DNA from: Arthrobacter agilis
GTDB taxonomy: Bacteria; Actinomycetota; Actinomycetes; Actinomycetales; Micrococcaceae
Reading direction: 5' to 3'
Length of the DNA: 64,000 nt
Assembly (NCBI RefSeq): GCF_006494655.1
Contig: NZ_VHIM01000004.1
Span: forward strand, 327,923-391,922
Of the stretch, positions 40,596 through 48,819 are shown piece by piece. The notes beneath the pieces were generated by a model, which worked only from the letters and a program-made list of their open reading frames with translations, did no database searches and was not told the origin of the DNA. Position 1 is the stretch's first letter, and each line of letters begins with the position of its first letter. The position numbers and the translations under genes are program-made.

Positions 40596-43081
40596 GAGCG
40601 CTCCTCCTTCGTCGCGACCGCCGGCGGGTCGACCGGCGCTAGGGTCTCGGACGCCTGCGCTGCCGGCCCGCCGATGGTCGGCAGCACGGCCCTGCGGCGC
40701 CCTCCCCTCCCGGCCGGGCGGGAGGCCGTCGTCGTCGGGGCCATGGATTGCCCCACCCCGTCGGCAACCGTCTCCACCCGCACGGCGGCGTTCTTCAGTA
40801 CGGGCTGTTTGGACACCGGGTCCCACTCGGTGATGGTGAGCTCGTTCGCTGCCCGGTACCGCCCATGGGGCTCGCCCTCCTCGTCCCAGTAGCCGTAGTG
40901 GAACGGCGCGAAGATGCTGCCGTCACGGATGCCACTGACCCGCACCGACGCGGTGATGTGACCACGGCGTGATTCCACCCGCACGACGTCGCCCTCACCG
41001 AGTCCGTAGGACTCGGCGTCGGAAACCGACATCTCCACCCAGGCGTCGGGGGCTGCGCCGTTCAGCTGGGGAGAACGCCCGGTCTTGGTGCGGGTGTGGA
41101 ACTGATAGACCGTACGGCCGGTGGTGAAGCGGAAGGGGTACTCGTCGTCAGGGGTCTCGTGTGCCGGATGGTAGGGAGCTGTCTTGAAGATCGCGCGCCC
41201 GGCCGGATTGTTCGCCTTGTACGTCTCGGGTCCGACCGTCGCCCCCGTCAGCAGGTCGTGCCCGTAGCTCTCACAATAGCCGGGATCCGTGGGGAACACC
41301 CCGTCCCCATACAGGCGCACCGTGCCCTCGGGATGCTCCTCGTTGCACGGCCAGGGCACCCCACTGCCGCCGCGCAACGTGTCGTACGTGATGCCGGTGT
41401 AGTCGCACGGGCGCCCGCGGCTGCACTCGGTCCACGCCGTGAACGCCTCCTCCGGCCCGCTCCACTGCAGCAAGGGGGTGCCGTCCAAACGCGTGAATCC
41501 CATGCGCCGGGAGTAGTCCAGGAAAGTATCGAGATCGCTCCGGGCCTCACCGGGTGGCTCGACGGCCTTCTCCGACAGGTGCACCGTCCGGTTGACGTTG
41601 GTGAACGTCCCGGTCTTCTCTCCCCACGCCGCGGCGGGCAGCACGACGTCGGCGTACTGCGCGGTCTCGGTCAGGTACAGGTCCTGGACCACGAGGAACA
41701 GGCTGTCGGCCGTGAGGATGTCCCGGATACGGGACAGCTGCGGCAGGGAGACCGCCGGGTTGGTCGCCGAGATCCACAGGAACTCGATCGAACCCTGCTC
41801 GACATACCGGAAGATCTGCATGGCGTGCGTCGGCGGGGCCCAGTGCGGGATGATCGCTGCATCGACCTTCCAGAGGTCCGCGAGTTCCTGCACGTGCTCG
41901 GGGTTCTCCCAGTTCCTGAACCCCGAGAGGTCACCGTCGGCGCCGCACTCGCGGTTGTTCTGGGCCGTGGGCTGTCCGTTCATCTGCAGGATGCCGCACC
42001 CGGGCTTGCCGAGCAGCCCACGGAGCAGGTGCAGGTTGTTGACGGCGCAGGACGACGCCGTTGCCTGCGACGACTGGTAGAAACCCTGCAGCACCGTGGA
42101 CAGCACCCGATCCGAGGTCCCGAAGATCTCTGCCGCCCGCCGCACGTCGCCGGCATCGACTCCGCAGGTCTCCGCGACGGCGTCGGGCGTCCACGGCTCC
42201 ACCGTCGCCCGCAGTTCATCCACGTTCACGGTGTGCTGATCGATGTACTCCTGGTCGATCCACCCGTTCACGAAAAGTTCCCGGACCAGCCCGTGCATCA
42301 GCGCCAGGTTGGTGCCTGGGCGGACCCGCAGGTGGACCTCCGCGTGGCGGGCGACCTCCGTCTCCCTCGGATCCACGCACACGATCCTCGGCCGGTCCCG
42401 GCCCGCGATGCGGTCCAGGACCCGCATCCACAGGACGGTCTGCGTCTCGGCCATGTTGTGCCCGAACAGGAACATCGCATCACACTCGTCGATGTCGACA
42501 TAGCTTCCCGGCTGGCCGTCGGAGCCGAACGATTCCTTCATCGCGGCCGCCGCCGACGCCGTGCACAGCCGGGTGTTCCCGTCCATGTGGGGTGTGCCGA
42601 TACCCGCCTTCCCCACGATCGCCTGGGCGTAGTACTCCTCGAGGAAGAGTTGGCCGCTCGTGTAGAAGCCGTGCGAGAGAGGTCCTTTCCGATCCAGCAG
42701 GTCCTTGCTGCGGGAGACGATGCGCTCCATCGCGGTCTCCCAGTCGGACTCGACCAGGACCCCGTTCTCGCGTACCAGCGGTCGCGTCAACCGATCCTTG
42801 TTGTCCACTCCCTGCCAGCTCGCGAACAATCCCTTCGGGCCGAGCCGCCCGTGATTGACGATGTCCGCCGACCGGCCGCGGACCCCCACCATCGAGCCGT
42901 CCTTCACGGCGATGTCGATGCCGCAGCCGTTGCTGCACAGCACGCAGGCCGACTGCACCCACCGCTCCACCTCGGACTCCCGGACACCCTCGGCCAGTAC
43001 CTGGTCCACGCGGACGGGCCACCGCTCGTGCCGCGCGTACGGGGTGCGTGTACCCCAGACCTCTGCAATGCGGTCCACCAT
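40592..43081 (-). CDS. Molybdopterin oxidoreductase (NapA/FdhF family)
   Basis: An 829-residue cytosolic (no Tat signal) bis-MGD molybdenum enzyme of the nitrate reductase/formate dehydrogenase family. The N-terminal iron-sulfur motif has three Cys (CVLCSNGC, about 46-53), but the expected fourth reads NHGRLGPKG (about 76-84), Gly in place of Cys. The Mo ligand is probably the Cys in NTRLCTASAAAAMKESFG (about 169-186), aligned with NapA. The MGD-binding blocks FLFGHNMAETQ, QMNGQPTAQNNRECGADGD and PLFRFTTGR-type (YPFRFTTGRTVYQFH) follow. A Pro/Arg-rich tail of about 60 residues is extra. RBS GAGGAG is 6 nt from the ATG. The natural substrate is open. Confidence 0.88.
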   Translation of the reverse strand: MVDRIAEVWGTRTPYARHERWPVRVDQVLAEGVRESEVERWVQSACVLCSNGCGIDIAVKDGSMVGVRGRSADIVNHGRLGPKGLFASWQGVDNKDRLTRPLVRENGVLVESDWETAMERIVSRSKDLLDRKGPLSHGFYTSGQLFLEEYYAQAIVGKAGIGTPHMDGNTRLCTASAAAAMKESFGSDGQPGSYVDIDECDAMFLFGHNMAETQTVLWMRVLDRIAGRDRPRIVCVDPRETEVARHAEVHLRVRPGTNLALMHGLVRELFVNGWIDQEYIDQHTVNVDELRATVEPWTPDAVAETCGVDAGDVRRAAEIFGTSDRVLSTVLQGFYQSSQATASSCAVNNLHLLRGLLGKPGCGILQMNGQPTAQNNRECGADGDLSGFRNWENPEHVQELADLWKVDAAIIPHWAPPTHAMQIFRYVEQGSIEFLWISATNPAVSLPQLSRIRDILTADSLFLVVQDLYLTETAQYADVVLPAAAWGEKTGTFTNVNRTVHLSEKAVEPPGEARSDLDTFLDYSRRMGFTRLDGTPLLQWSGPEEAFTAWTECSRGRPCDYTGITYDTLRGGSGVPWPCNEEHPEGTVRLYGDGVFPTDPGYCESYGHDLLTGATVGPETYKANNPAGRAIFKTAPYHPAHETPDDEYPFRFTTGRTVYQFHTRTKTGRSPQLNGAAPDAWVEMSVSDAESYGLGEGDVVRVESRRGHITASVRVSGIRDGSIFAPFHYGYWDEEGEPHGRYRAANELTITEWDPVSKQPVLKNAAVRVETVADGVGQSMAPTTTASRPAGRGGRRRAVLPTIGGPAAQASETLAPVDPPAVATKEERS

Positions 43082-43350
43082 GTCGAACTCCTCATATGTC
43101 AGGCGTCGGCGGCGAGGTCGTGCCCATCATCACGTCACCTCCGGCGCACCTGCGAGCAAACATATTCCTGATAATTGCACCCTCGCAACCAGTTATTTCG
43201 GGGTTGCAGAAGCGAGGATCGAGGGGTGGGAGAACGCCGGAACAGGGCCGGGTGGCCGGCCGAGGGGTGTGTCTGCGTTGGACTGCCGGCCGCTCAGATC
43301 CGGTCAGGCACCATCTCGGGCTCCGGTCCCGCGGCACCGCTGCGGACGGG

Positions 43351-44022
43351 TCAGAGCGCCACGAGGGTATCGATGATGTCGCAGGTCTCCGTGCGCGAGG
43401 TGTAGTCCACGCGCACGTCGATAAGGCGGATGGTGCCGGTGGCGTCGGCCACGACCACCGCCGGGTAGGGTATCGCCGCGGTCCGATCCATGTTGGAGCC
43501 GACGACGTCGATGCCGAGGGCTGAGCGTGCCTGCATCGAGTCCGCGCTGGGCGTGGTGACGATCCCGAGCCGGGCAGCGAGCCGGTTCCCGCCGTCGGAG
43601 TAGATGTCGAGGTACAGCCCGGCGTCCCGCGCCGCCCGCGCGGCCCGCTCCGGGGCTTGGGGGCTGATGGCGATAAGCCTGGTCCCGAACGCCTCGACGA
43701 CAGGAAGAAGCTCCCTCTGGTAGGTCTGCAGCGCGATGTTGCAGTACGGGCACCAGGAGCCGCGGTAGAAGACGAGGATCGCTGCCGCTGAGTCCAGCAG
43801 GTCCGCCAGGCTCACCGCCTGACCATCCGCCGCGTACAGCACGGCGTCGGGCAGTGGATCGCCTATCCGGGCCACGCCGTCGGGTAACCCCTCACGCCGC
43901 AGGTCCTCCTGCTCGCGCGCGAAGACCGCAGCCAATTCCGGTCCCACCTGGGCCTCGAACGCCGGCTGGAACTCCCTGACCTGCGACGCGATGGTTTCCG
44001 TGAACGCCGCTCGTTGCCTCAT
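43351..44022 (-). CDS. Peroxiredoxin-like (AhpC/TSA) protein
   Basis: A 223-residue thioredoxin-fold protein of the AhpC/TSA group. An N-terminal helical part (about 1-60) precedes IGDPLPDAVLYAADGQAVSLADLL and the active site FYRGSWCPYCNIALQTYQ (about 101-118), where CPYC takes the place of the peroxidatic PxxxTxxC. It therefore looks like a peroxiredoxin-like oxidoreductase with a dithiol site. ATG 44022 has GGAGGGG 6 nt upstream; a longer frame extends upstream but enters the repeat-rich intergenic region. It is upstream of the molybdoenzyme on the same strand, 269 bp away, so co-transcription is unsure. Confidence 0.85.
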   Translation of the reverse strand: MRQRAAFTETIASQVREFQPAFEAQVGPELAAVFAREQEDLRREGLPDGVARIGDPLPDAVLYAADGQAVSLADLLDSAAAILVFYRGSWCPYCNIALQTYQRELLPVVEAFGTRLIAISPQAPERAARAARDAGLYLDIYSDGGNRLAARLGIVTTPSADSMQARSALGIDVVGSNMDRTAAIPYPAVVVADATGTIRLIDVRVDYTSRTETCDIIDTLVAL

Positions 44023-44164
44023 TCGTTCCCCTCCGGGCCGGCAGCGGAAGCCGCCCCTGCGCATCCGACACCATTGTGGGTCAGGCCCCATCGATGCACC
44101 ACCCTCCGCTCGGTACCGCCCCCGTACCGTGACCTCGCCGATCCGCGCGCACGAGCACGCTCGG

Positions 44165-44192
44165 CCGGTATCCGGTATCCGGTATCCGGTGT
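44165..44192. repeat. 7-bp tandem repeat (CCGGTAT, three and a near-copy)
   Basis: CCGGTAT occurs three times in a row, followed by CCGGTGT. The repeat lies in the promoter region between two divergent genes. Confidence 0.9.
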
Positions 44193-44415
44193 CGGCGGCC
44201 AAGCCTTTTCTTGAGCTTCCTCTCGAGCTTTTTCTTGAGGTCCCTGCACGGCCGACACCATGTTCGGGCCCTTCCCGGGACACCTGCTGCGCAAAATCTG
44301 CAGAAATCCTTGGCCACACTTCGGCGCAAACCTACTTTCGGCGGATACGCCACCCCGCACAATGGAAGAGGACCTGCGGCCAGGCGGGACCGATTGACGC
44401 CCGGGCGACCGCCCG

Positions 44416-44485
44416 GCGACGACGGCAACCCCGGCACAAGACCGGAATGCCAGGCCACGGGGCCCGGAGTCAGCCGGGCCCCAGG
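44416..44485 (+). ncRNA. Structured 5' leader, weakly c-di-GMP-I (GEMM) riboswitch-like
   Basis: The leader ends 15 nt before the GH26-like ATG. It contains, in the order found in c-di-GMP-I RNAs, GACGGCAACC, a small stem CCGG-CACAAGA-CCGG, GGAATGCCAGGCC (9 of 13 positions as in the GGGACGCAAAGCC core of the Vibrio Vc2 RNA, including the A that contacts the ligand), then ACGGGG, and AGCCGGG on the 3' side. However, the last part also forms a perfect 9-bp hairpin (GGGGCCCGG/CCGGGCCCC at 44459-44482), and several core positions differ. The resemblance was judged by eye and may be chance. Alternative: a plain attenuator hairpin. Confidence 0.35.
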
Positions 44486-44500
44486 AACAGCGAGGACACG

Positions 44501-45721
44501 ATGATGCACACTTCCTACGTTCACGGACTCGGTGTCCGCCTGTTGCTCCTGACGTCCGCCGTCGCCCTCCTCCTCGTCGGGCTGACCCCGCCGCCCGCCG
44601 ACGCGGCAGCGATGGTTACACTCAGCAGCACGTCGGGCCCCGCAGGAACATCGGTCACCGTCACAGGTGCCGGTTTTCCGAAGAAGACGCAGGGGACGCT
44701 GGTGACGGGGACCACCAGCGTGACCATCACGACGACCGGGGCAGGCGCCTTCCAGTCCGCCATCACGGCTACGGGATCGGGTGACCTCACCATCACTGCG
44801 ACCGCCGGCGGCGTCTCCGCTGCGGCCCGCTTCACCGTCGTCGCGCCGGTTCCCACACCGACGACGACGAAGGCCATCCGGTTCGGGGTTGGGACCGCAG
44901 GAGGGCCCGCGGCGAACGGCGAGCTGGACGAGGTGGCGGCTCTCGCGGGCGAGGCGCCGTCGATGGTCCTCTCCTACAAGGACTTCAACCAGCCGGCTCC
45001 CATCGCCGAGCTGAATGCCGTCCGGGCGCGCGGCGCCGACACGCTCCTGACCTGGGAACCGTGGACCTGGGGTGGCGGCACGCAGCAACCCGCCTATGCG
45101 TTGGACCGCATCACCGCCGGGGACTTCGACGCCTACCTCCGGCAGTGGGGACAGGCACTCGGCCAGTGGGGGCAGCCGGTGTACCTCCGCTTCGCCCACG
45201 AGATGAACGGCGACTGGTACCCCTGGGCAGAGGGCGTGAACGGTAACGGCGCCGGAGACTATGCCGCCGCCTACCAGCACGTGCACGACGTCGTGGAGTC
45301 CACCGGCGCCACGAACATCAGCTGGGTGTGGAACCCCAACGTGCCCTACTGGGGCTCCACGCCACTTCCGCAGCTCTACCCAGGAGCCGAGTACGTGGAC
45401 TTCGTGGCGCTCGACGGCTACAACTGGGGCACCTCGCAGTCGTGGAGCTCCTGGCAGGAGCCTTCGAACCTGTTCGGTGACGGCCTCGCGCAGCTGCGGC
45501 AGCTGGCCCCCGGGAAGCCGATCGTCATCGCGGAAACCTCGTCCTCCGAACTGGGCGGGTCCAAGGCACAGTGGATCAGCAATCTCGTCGGCTATCTGTC
45601 CGCCCAGCCGGACGTGGTCGCCCTGGTCTGGTTCCACATCAACAAGGAAGCCGACTGGCGCATCAACAGCACGACCTCGTCCGCCGACGCGTTCCGGTCG
45701 GCACTGGCGACGCGTCGCTGA
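44501..45721 (+). CDS. Secreted GH26-like protein with IPT/TIG-like domain
   Basis: A 406-residue exported protein. The signal peptide (about 1-36: VRLLLLTSAVALLLVGL, with ADA before the cut) is followed by an Ig-like IPT/TIG-type domain (about 38-115: SSTSGPAGTSVTVTGAGFP), a PTPTTT linker, and a GH26-type (beta/alpha)8 domain. Its general acid is Glu234 in RFAHEMNGDWYPWAEG and the likely nucleophile is Glu345 in KPIVIAETSSSE. It probably cleaves or binds an extracellular or cell-wall polysaccharide. GAGGAC lies 6 nt before ATG 44501; a second ATG follows directly. A structured leader precedes it. Confidence 0.85.
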   Translation: MMHTSYVHGLGVRLLLLTSAVALLLVGLTPPPADAAAMVTLSSTSGPAGTSVTVTGAGFPKKTQGTLVTGTTSVTITTTGAGAFQSAITATGSGDLTITATAGGVSAAARFTVVAPVPTPTTTKAIRFGVGTAGGPAANGELDEVAALAGEAPSMVLSYKDFNQPAPIAELNAVRARGADTLLTWEPWTWGGGTQQPAYALDRITAGDFDAYLRQWGQALGQWGQPVYLRFAHEMNGDWYPWAEGVNGNGAGDYAAAYQHVHDVVESTGATNISWVWNPNVPYWGSTPLPQLYPGAEYVDFVALDGYNWGTSQSWSSWQEPSNLFGDGLAQLRQLAPGKPIVIAETSSSELGGSKAQWISNLVGYLSAQPDVVALVWFHINKEADWRINSTTSSADAFRSALATRR

Positions 45722-45754
45722 CGGCGGCCCTACGGCGCCTCCCCGGGCCGACGG

Positions 45755-46603
45755 CTACTCTTCCGACGGCGCGGGGTCAGGAACTCTGTCAGGAACTCCG
45801 TCCGCGGATGCCAGCGGCTGGCACCGTGGACACCACCAGGTGCGGCGTCGGCCCGGATCACCCGGCACCTCCGCCCTGACCCGGATGCCTTCGCCGCACC
45901 GCAGGCACGGCTTCCCCGCCCTGCCTGCCACCCAGTGCCGCTCACCCCTCCTCGTGTTCCCCGTGGTCACCTGGTAGGCGCCGGTGTGGGTCGCCGAGAA
46001 GCGGAGGCAGCGGGCGCCGAGCGCGACGAGCGCAGGTACGTCGACGGCGCCCATCGGCGAATCCGGATGCGTTCCTCGCAGGAAGCACAGTTCGTTGGCC
46101 CACAGATTGCCGAACCCGGCAACCTTTCGCTGATCGAGCAGCGCCGCAGCGACACGTTCGGCCGGATCGCGCTGCAACCGCAGTACGGCCTCCTTCGCCG
46201 ACCAGTCCCGGCGCAGCGGATCCGGTCCCAGATGCCCGACGACGTCGACCTCGGCCCGCGTGAGCAGCAGCCCGACCACGGGGAGATCGAGCCCGTAGGC
46301 CGTCGGGCCGTCGCGGACCCCGAGGATCACCCGCGCGTCCGGGAGAAGCGCGCGCGGCAGGGTGCGCCCGCGAGCGGTGACGGTCCAGGAGCCCTGCATG
46401 CGGAGGTGTGTGTGGAGTGTGAGGCCGGTGTCGAAGCGGGTCAGAAGGTGCTTGCCGTGCGTTTCGTGGCCGATCACCCTCATCCCGTCCAGGGCGTCGG
46501 TGGCATGGGCGGGAACCCGGAGGTCTCCTCTCGCGAGCACCCGGCCGTCGAGCGATCTCCGTAACCGCACCGCGAGCCGGAAGACGCTGTCGCCCTCAGG
46601 CAA
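45755..46603 (-). CDS. nei: Endonuclease VIII-like DNA glycosylase (Nei/Fpg family)
   Basis: A 282-residue bifunctional DNA glycosylase/AP lyase for oxidised bases. The start is TTG at 46603, giving PEGDSV after the initiator so that Pro2 is the N-terminal nucleophile, with Glu3 beside it. A conserved Lys appears in HGKHLLTRFD, the helix-two-turn-helix with GFGNLWANELCFLRG, and a C-terminal Cys4 zinc finger CLRCGEG...WWCPRC (about 235-262). AGG of GGGGAGG is 4 nt from the TTG. The longer frame upstream is antisense to the next gene. Resembles the actinobacterial Nei2 type. Confidence 0.9.
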   Translation of the reverse strand: MPEGDSVFRLAVRLRRSLDGRVLARGDLRVPAHATDALDGMRVIGHETHGKHLLTRFDTGLTLHTHLRMQGSWTVTARGRTLPRALLPDARVILGVRDGPTAYGLDLPVVGLLLTRAEVDVVGHLGPDPLRRDWSAKEAVLRLQRDPAERVAAALLDQRKVAGFGNLWANELCFLRGTHPDSPMGAVDVPALVALGARCLRFSATHTGAYQVTTGNTRRGERHWVAGRAGKPCLRCGEGIRVRAEVPGDPGRRRTWWCPRCQPLASADGVPDRVPDPAPSEE

Positions 46604-46825
46604 GGGACCTCCCCGATCGTTGCTTCCGCCTCGAACAGTAGCTGCTGCCTCCGACACCCCGGCAAGCGCTCGGGGCCGGGCCCCGCCGGGCAGAGCCCGG
46701 CGAGGAGCAGCTTCCGTAATACACGGCCTGCCGATATTCTTTTCCCGTGCCGGCCCAGCCGGCATGCGTGGTCCAGAAGCGGGCCCGGTCCCCGTGTCCG
46801 CGTCCGTACCACCGAACAGGCCCCC

Positions 46826-47077
46826 ATGAGCACCAGACTCTCCCCCGCCGATGACTTCCCCGACGACCTCACCGCACTCGATCTGCCCGATGTGGAGGTC
46901 CTCAACAGCAGGATCCACCGCGAGCTCGACTACGAGTACGAACACGACGGCGAGCCCGCCATGGAGACCGAGATCCGGCACGAGGAGGTCACCGAGGAAC
47001 TCGACCGCCGCGAACAGCAGCCGGAATCCGCTCCGCTACGGCCCGAGATCGTCGGGTCCGCCCACCGCACCTCCTGA
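46826..47077 (+). CDS. Small acidic protein, 83 residues
   Basis: An 83-residue, strongly acidic protein (ADDFPDDLTALDLPDVEVLNSRIHRELDYEYEHDGEP, then EIRHEEVTEELDRREQQ). No membrane segment, Cys or known motif. The frame and codon use look genuine, but the ribosome site is weak. It precedes a YtxH-like stress protein gene by 106 bp and is divergent from nei. Confidence 0.6.
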   Translation: MSTRLSPADDFPDDLTALDLPDVEVLNSRIHRELDYEYEHDGEPAMETEIRHEEVTEELDRREQQPESAPLRPEIVGSAHRTS

Positions 47078-47183
47078 TCGGGCGCACCTCCCCGGGGTGG
47101 TCACCAGGGGAAATTCCTCCTCCACGTGTCGGCCCGCGTGCACTAGATTCGGAAAGAACGCAGTCCATCGAAGGGAGCACCGC

Positions 47184-47588
47184 ATGAAGAACAAACTTGT
47201 TTTCGCTGCAGGCATGGCCGTCGGGTACGTCCTCGGGACGCGCGCCGGACGTGATAGCTACGAGCAGATCCGGTCCAAGGCCCAGGACCTCTGGAACAGC
47301 CCCAAGGTCCAGGACACCGTCAGCAGTACCACCGAGACGCTGAAGAACAAGGCGCCCGAGGTCCAGGATTCGTTGAAGGGCGCCCTCAAGAAGAAGGGGT
47401 CCGGGGACGCCACGAGCGGCGGCGGTTCGGGCGACTCGGGTGACTCGGGTGACTCATCGTCCGGGGCGGACAAGACGACCGGCGGCAGCGCCGGAAGCAC
47501 CGGTCCCAGCGGCGGCGATCCGCGCTCCGTCGAGGAGACCCCGTTCCAGACCCAGGAAGACGACACGCGACCCGACCTGAAGGCGTAG
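47184..47588 (+). CDS. YtxH-like membrane-anchored protein
   Basis: A 134-residue protein. The N terminus NKLVFAAGMAVGYVLGTRAGRDSYEQIRSKAQDLW is the YtxH-type single membrane helix with the Gly-x-Arg-x-Gly turn and following amphipathic helix. A Lys-rich stretch follows, then a Ser/Gly/Asp low-complexity tail (GDSGDSGDSSSG). Such proteins are induced by general stress; no enzyme activity is expected. GAAGGGAG is 6 nt before the ATG and TAGATT at 47142-47147 may be the -10. A strong terminator lies downstream. Confidence 0.8.
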   Translation: MKNKLVFAAGMAVGYVLGTRAGRDSYEQIRSKAQDLWNSPKVQDTVSSTTETLKNKAPEVQDSLKGALKKKGSGDATSGGGSGDSGDSGDSSSGADKTTGGSAGSTGPSGGDPRSVEETPFQTQEDDTRPDLKA

Positions 47589-47693
47589 CGCCTCCCGCTG
47601 AGCAGCGTCCTCGCGGCGTGCCGCAGCCTCAGCTGCGGGATGCCGTGACGTCGGCACCGCGGCGTGACGTCAGCGCCGCATCGTCATGTCGGC

Positions 47694-47732
47694 AAAGGCC
47701 CCGGCGACCGTTCGTGTCGCCGGGGCCTTTTT
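47694..47732 (+). terminator. Intrinsic terminator with U-tract
   Basis: AAAGGCCCCGGCGAC and GTCGCCGGGGCCTTT form a 15-bp perfect stem with a 7-base loop, followed by TT. It is the clearest rho-independent terminator in the window and can stop transcription from both sides. Confidence 0.9.
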
Positions 47733-47802
47733 GCGCGTTGTCGGCTGTCCCGCGTCATCGGCTATCCACGGGCAGCACGCCGAGGCGTCCGGCTGCATCG
47801 CG

Positions 47803-48763
47803 CTACACCCGCCCGCCGATCGATGTCGCGTCGAGCGCCGTCGCGCATTCCTCCTCCACCAGCCGCGCGTTGAGAGCCACGGCCAAACGATAGGCATCGC
47901 CCGCCGCCGGGAGCAGCTGCGCGGCCGGGTCCGCGGCATTCCCGACGGCCCAGACGCGGTCCACCGACGTCCGGCCGCTGCCGTCCGTCACCACGCACCC
48001 ATCCTCCCGAAGACACCCGAGGGCGTCGATGACGGGCAGCCCTGCGTCGGCTCCCGGCTCGCAGAACAGGGCCTCGCACGGCACCTCCGTCCCGTCGTCG
48101 AGCAGGAGCCCCGCGAGCGCAGCCGGCCCCGTGCCCGCGTCGGGCACGGTGATCAGTTCCTGCACCAGACCCTCGACCACCCGGACCCCGCGCGTGCTCA
48201 GGCGCCGCTCGTCGTCGTCGGACAGTGGGCGCGAGGAGTGCGCGAAGAAGGTGACGTCGTCGGACCACTGCCGGACGAGCAGCGCCTGGTAGACGGAGGT
48301 GGGGGCGAACCCGAGTACCCCCAGAGCGCGGTCGCGCACCTCCCAGCCGTGGCAGTAGGGGCACTGCAGGAGTCCGCGCCCCCAGCCCTCCCGTGCTCCC
48401 CGCAGCTCCGGCAGGACATCGCGGAGCCCCGTCGCGAGAACCAGGTGACGGCCCTCGACCACGGAACCGTGACCGAGAGTCACGCACCAGCCGTCCCGGG
48501 TACTGCTCGCGCCCTCCGCCGTGCCGTCGAGGAACGAGACCCCGTAGGGCTCGAGGTCCTCGCGGGCGAGCGCGACGAGTTGGCGGGGCGGGGTGCCGTC
48601 ACGGGTCACGAACCCGTGCGCGGCATCAGCGGGAGCATTGCGCGGCGTGCCCGCGTCGATGACCAGGACGGTGCGCCGAGAACGTCCGAGCACCAGGGCC
48701 GCGCTCAGGCCGGCGATGCCCCCCGCCGACGATCACGACGTCGAATGTGTTCTGTGGGTCCAT
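47803..48763 (-). pseudogene. Thioredoxin-reductase-like gene with +1 frameshift
   Basis: An FAD/NAD(P)-dependent oxidoreductase of the thioredoxin-reductase-like group. From ATG 48763 the first frame reads MDPQNTFDVVIVGGG; then six C on the plus strand (48719-48724) put the rest one base out. With five, the expected GIAGLSAALVLGRSRRTVLVIDAGTPRN follows. The rest is intact: redox motif QCPYCHGWEV, second nucleotide site ALGVLGFAPTS, and VDRVWAVGNAAD near the end. Translation as written would end early or need a downstream start lacking the FAD loop. Either a real inactivation, slippage, or a base-calling error. Family length is otherwise normal (about 320). Confidence 0.85.
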
Positions 48764-48819
48764 CGTCCCATCCGACCATCAGGGGAATCCGGTGTTCCAG
48801 CCCGAACTTCCCCTTGCGG

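Larger units (their letters stand above)
44023..44500. other. 478-bp intergenic region with repeats and hairpins
   Basis: The largest gap in the window, between a leftward peroxiredoxin-like gene and a rightward GH26-like gene. From left to right it holds the 7-bp CCGGTAT tandem repeat (44165-44192), a T/C-rich stretch with TTCTTGAG twice (44206-44245), and from about 44400 three hairpins: CCGGGCG/CGCCCGG at 44401-44416, CCGG/CCGG at 44431-44445 and the 9-bp stem at 44459-44482. No coding frame is supported. Confidence 0.7.

Noticed and set aside
41096..43171. A 691-codon plus-strand open frame
   Set aside because: Antisense shadow of the molybdopterin oxidoreductase; no domain content or ribosome site.
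43351..44319. Extended 322-codon start for the peroxiredoxin-like gene
   Set aside because: The extra 99 residues come from the repeat-rich intergenic region; ATG 44022 has a strong ribosome site.
44023..44400. c-di-AMP (ydaO) riboswitch upstream of the secreted GH26-like gene
   Set aside because: Such elements often precede actinobacterial wall hydrolases, but the expected conserved blocks are not seen.
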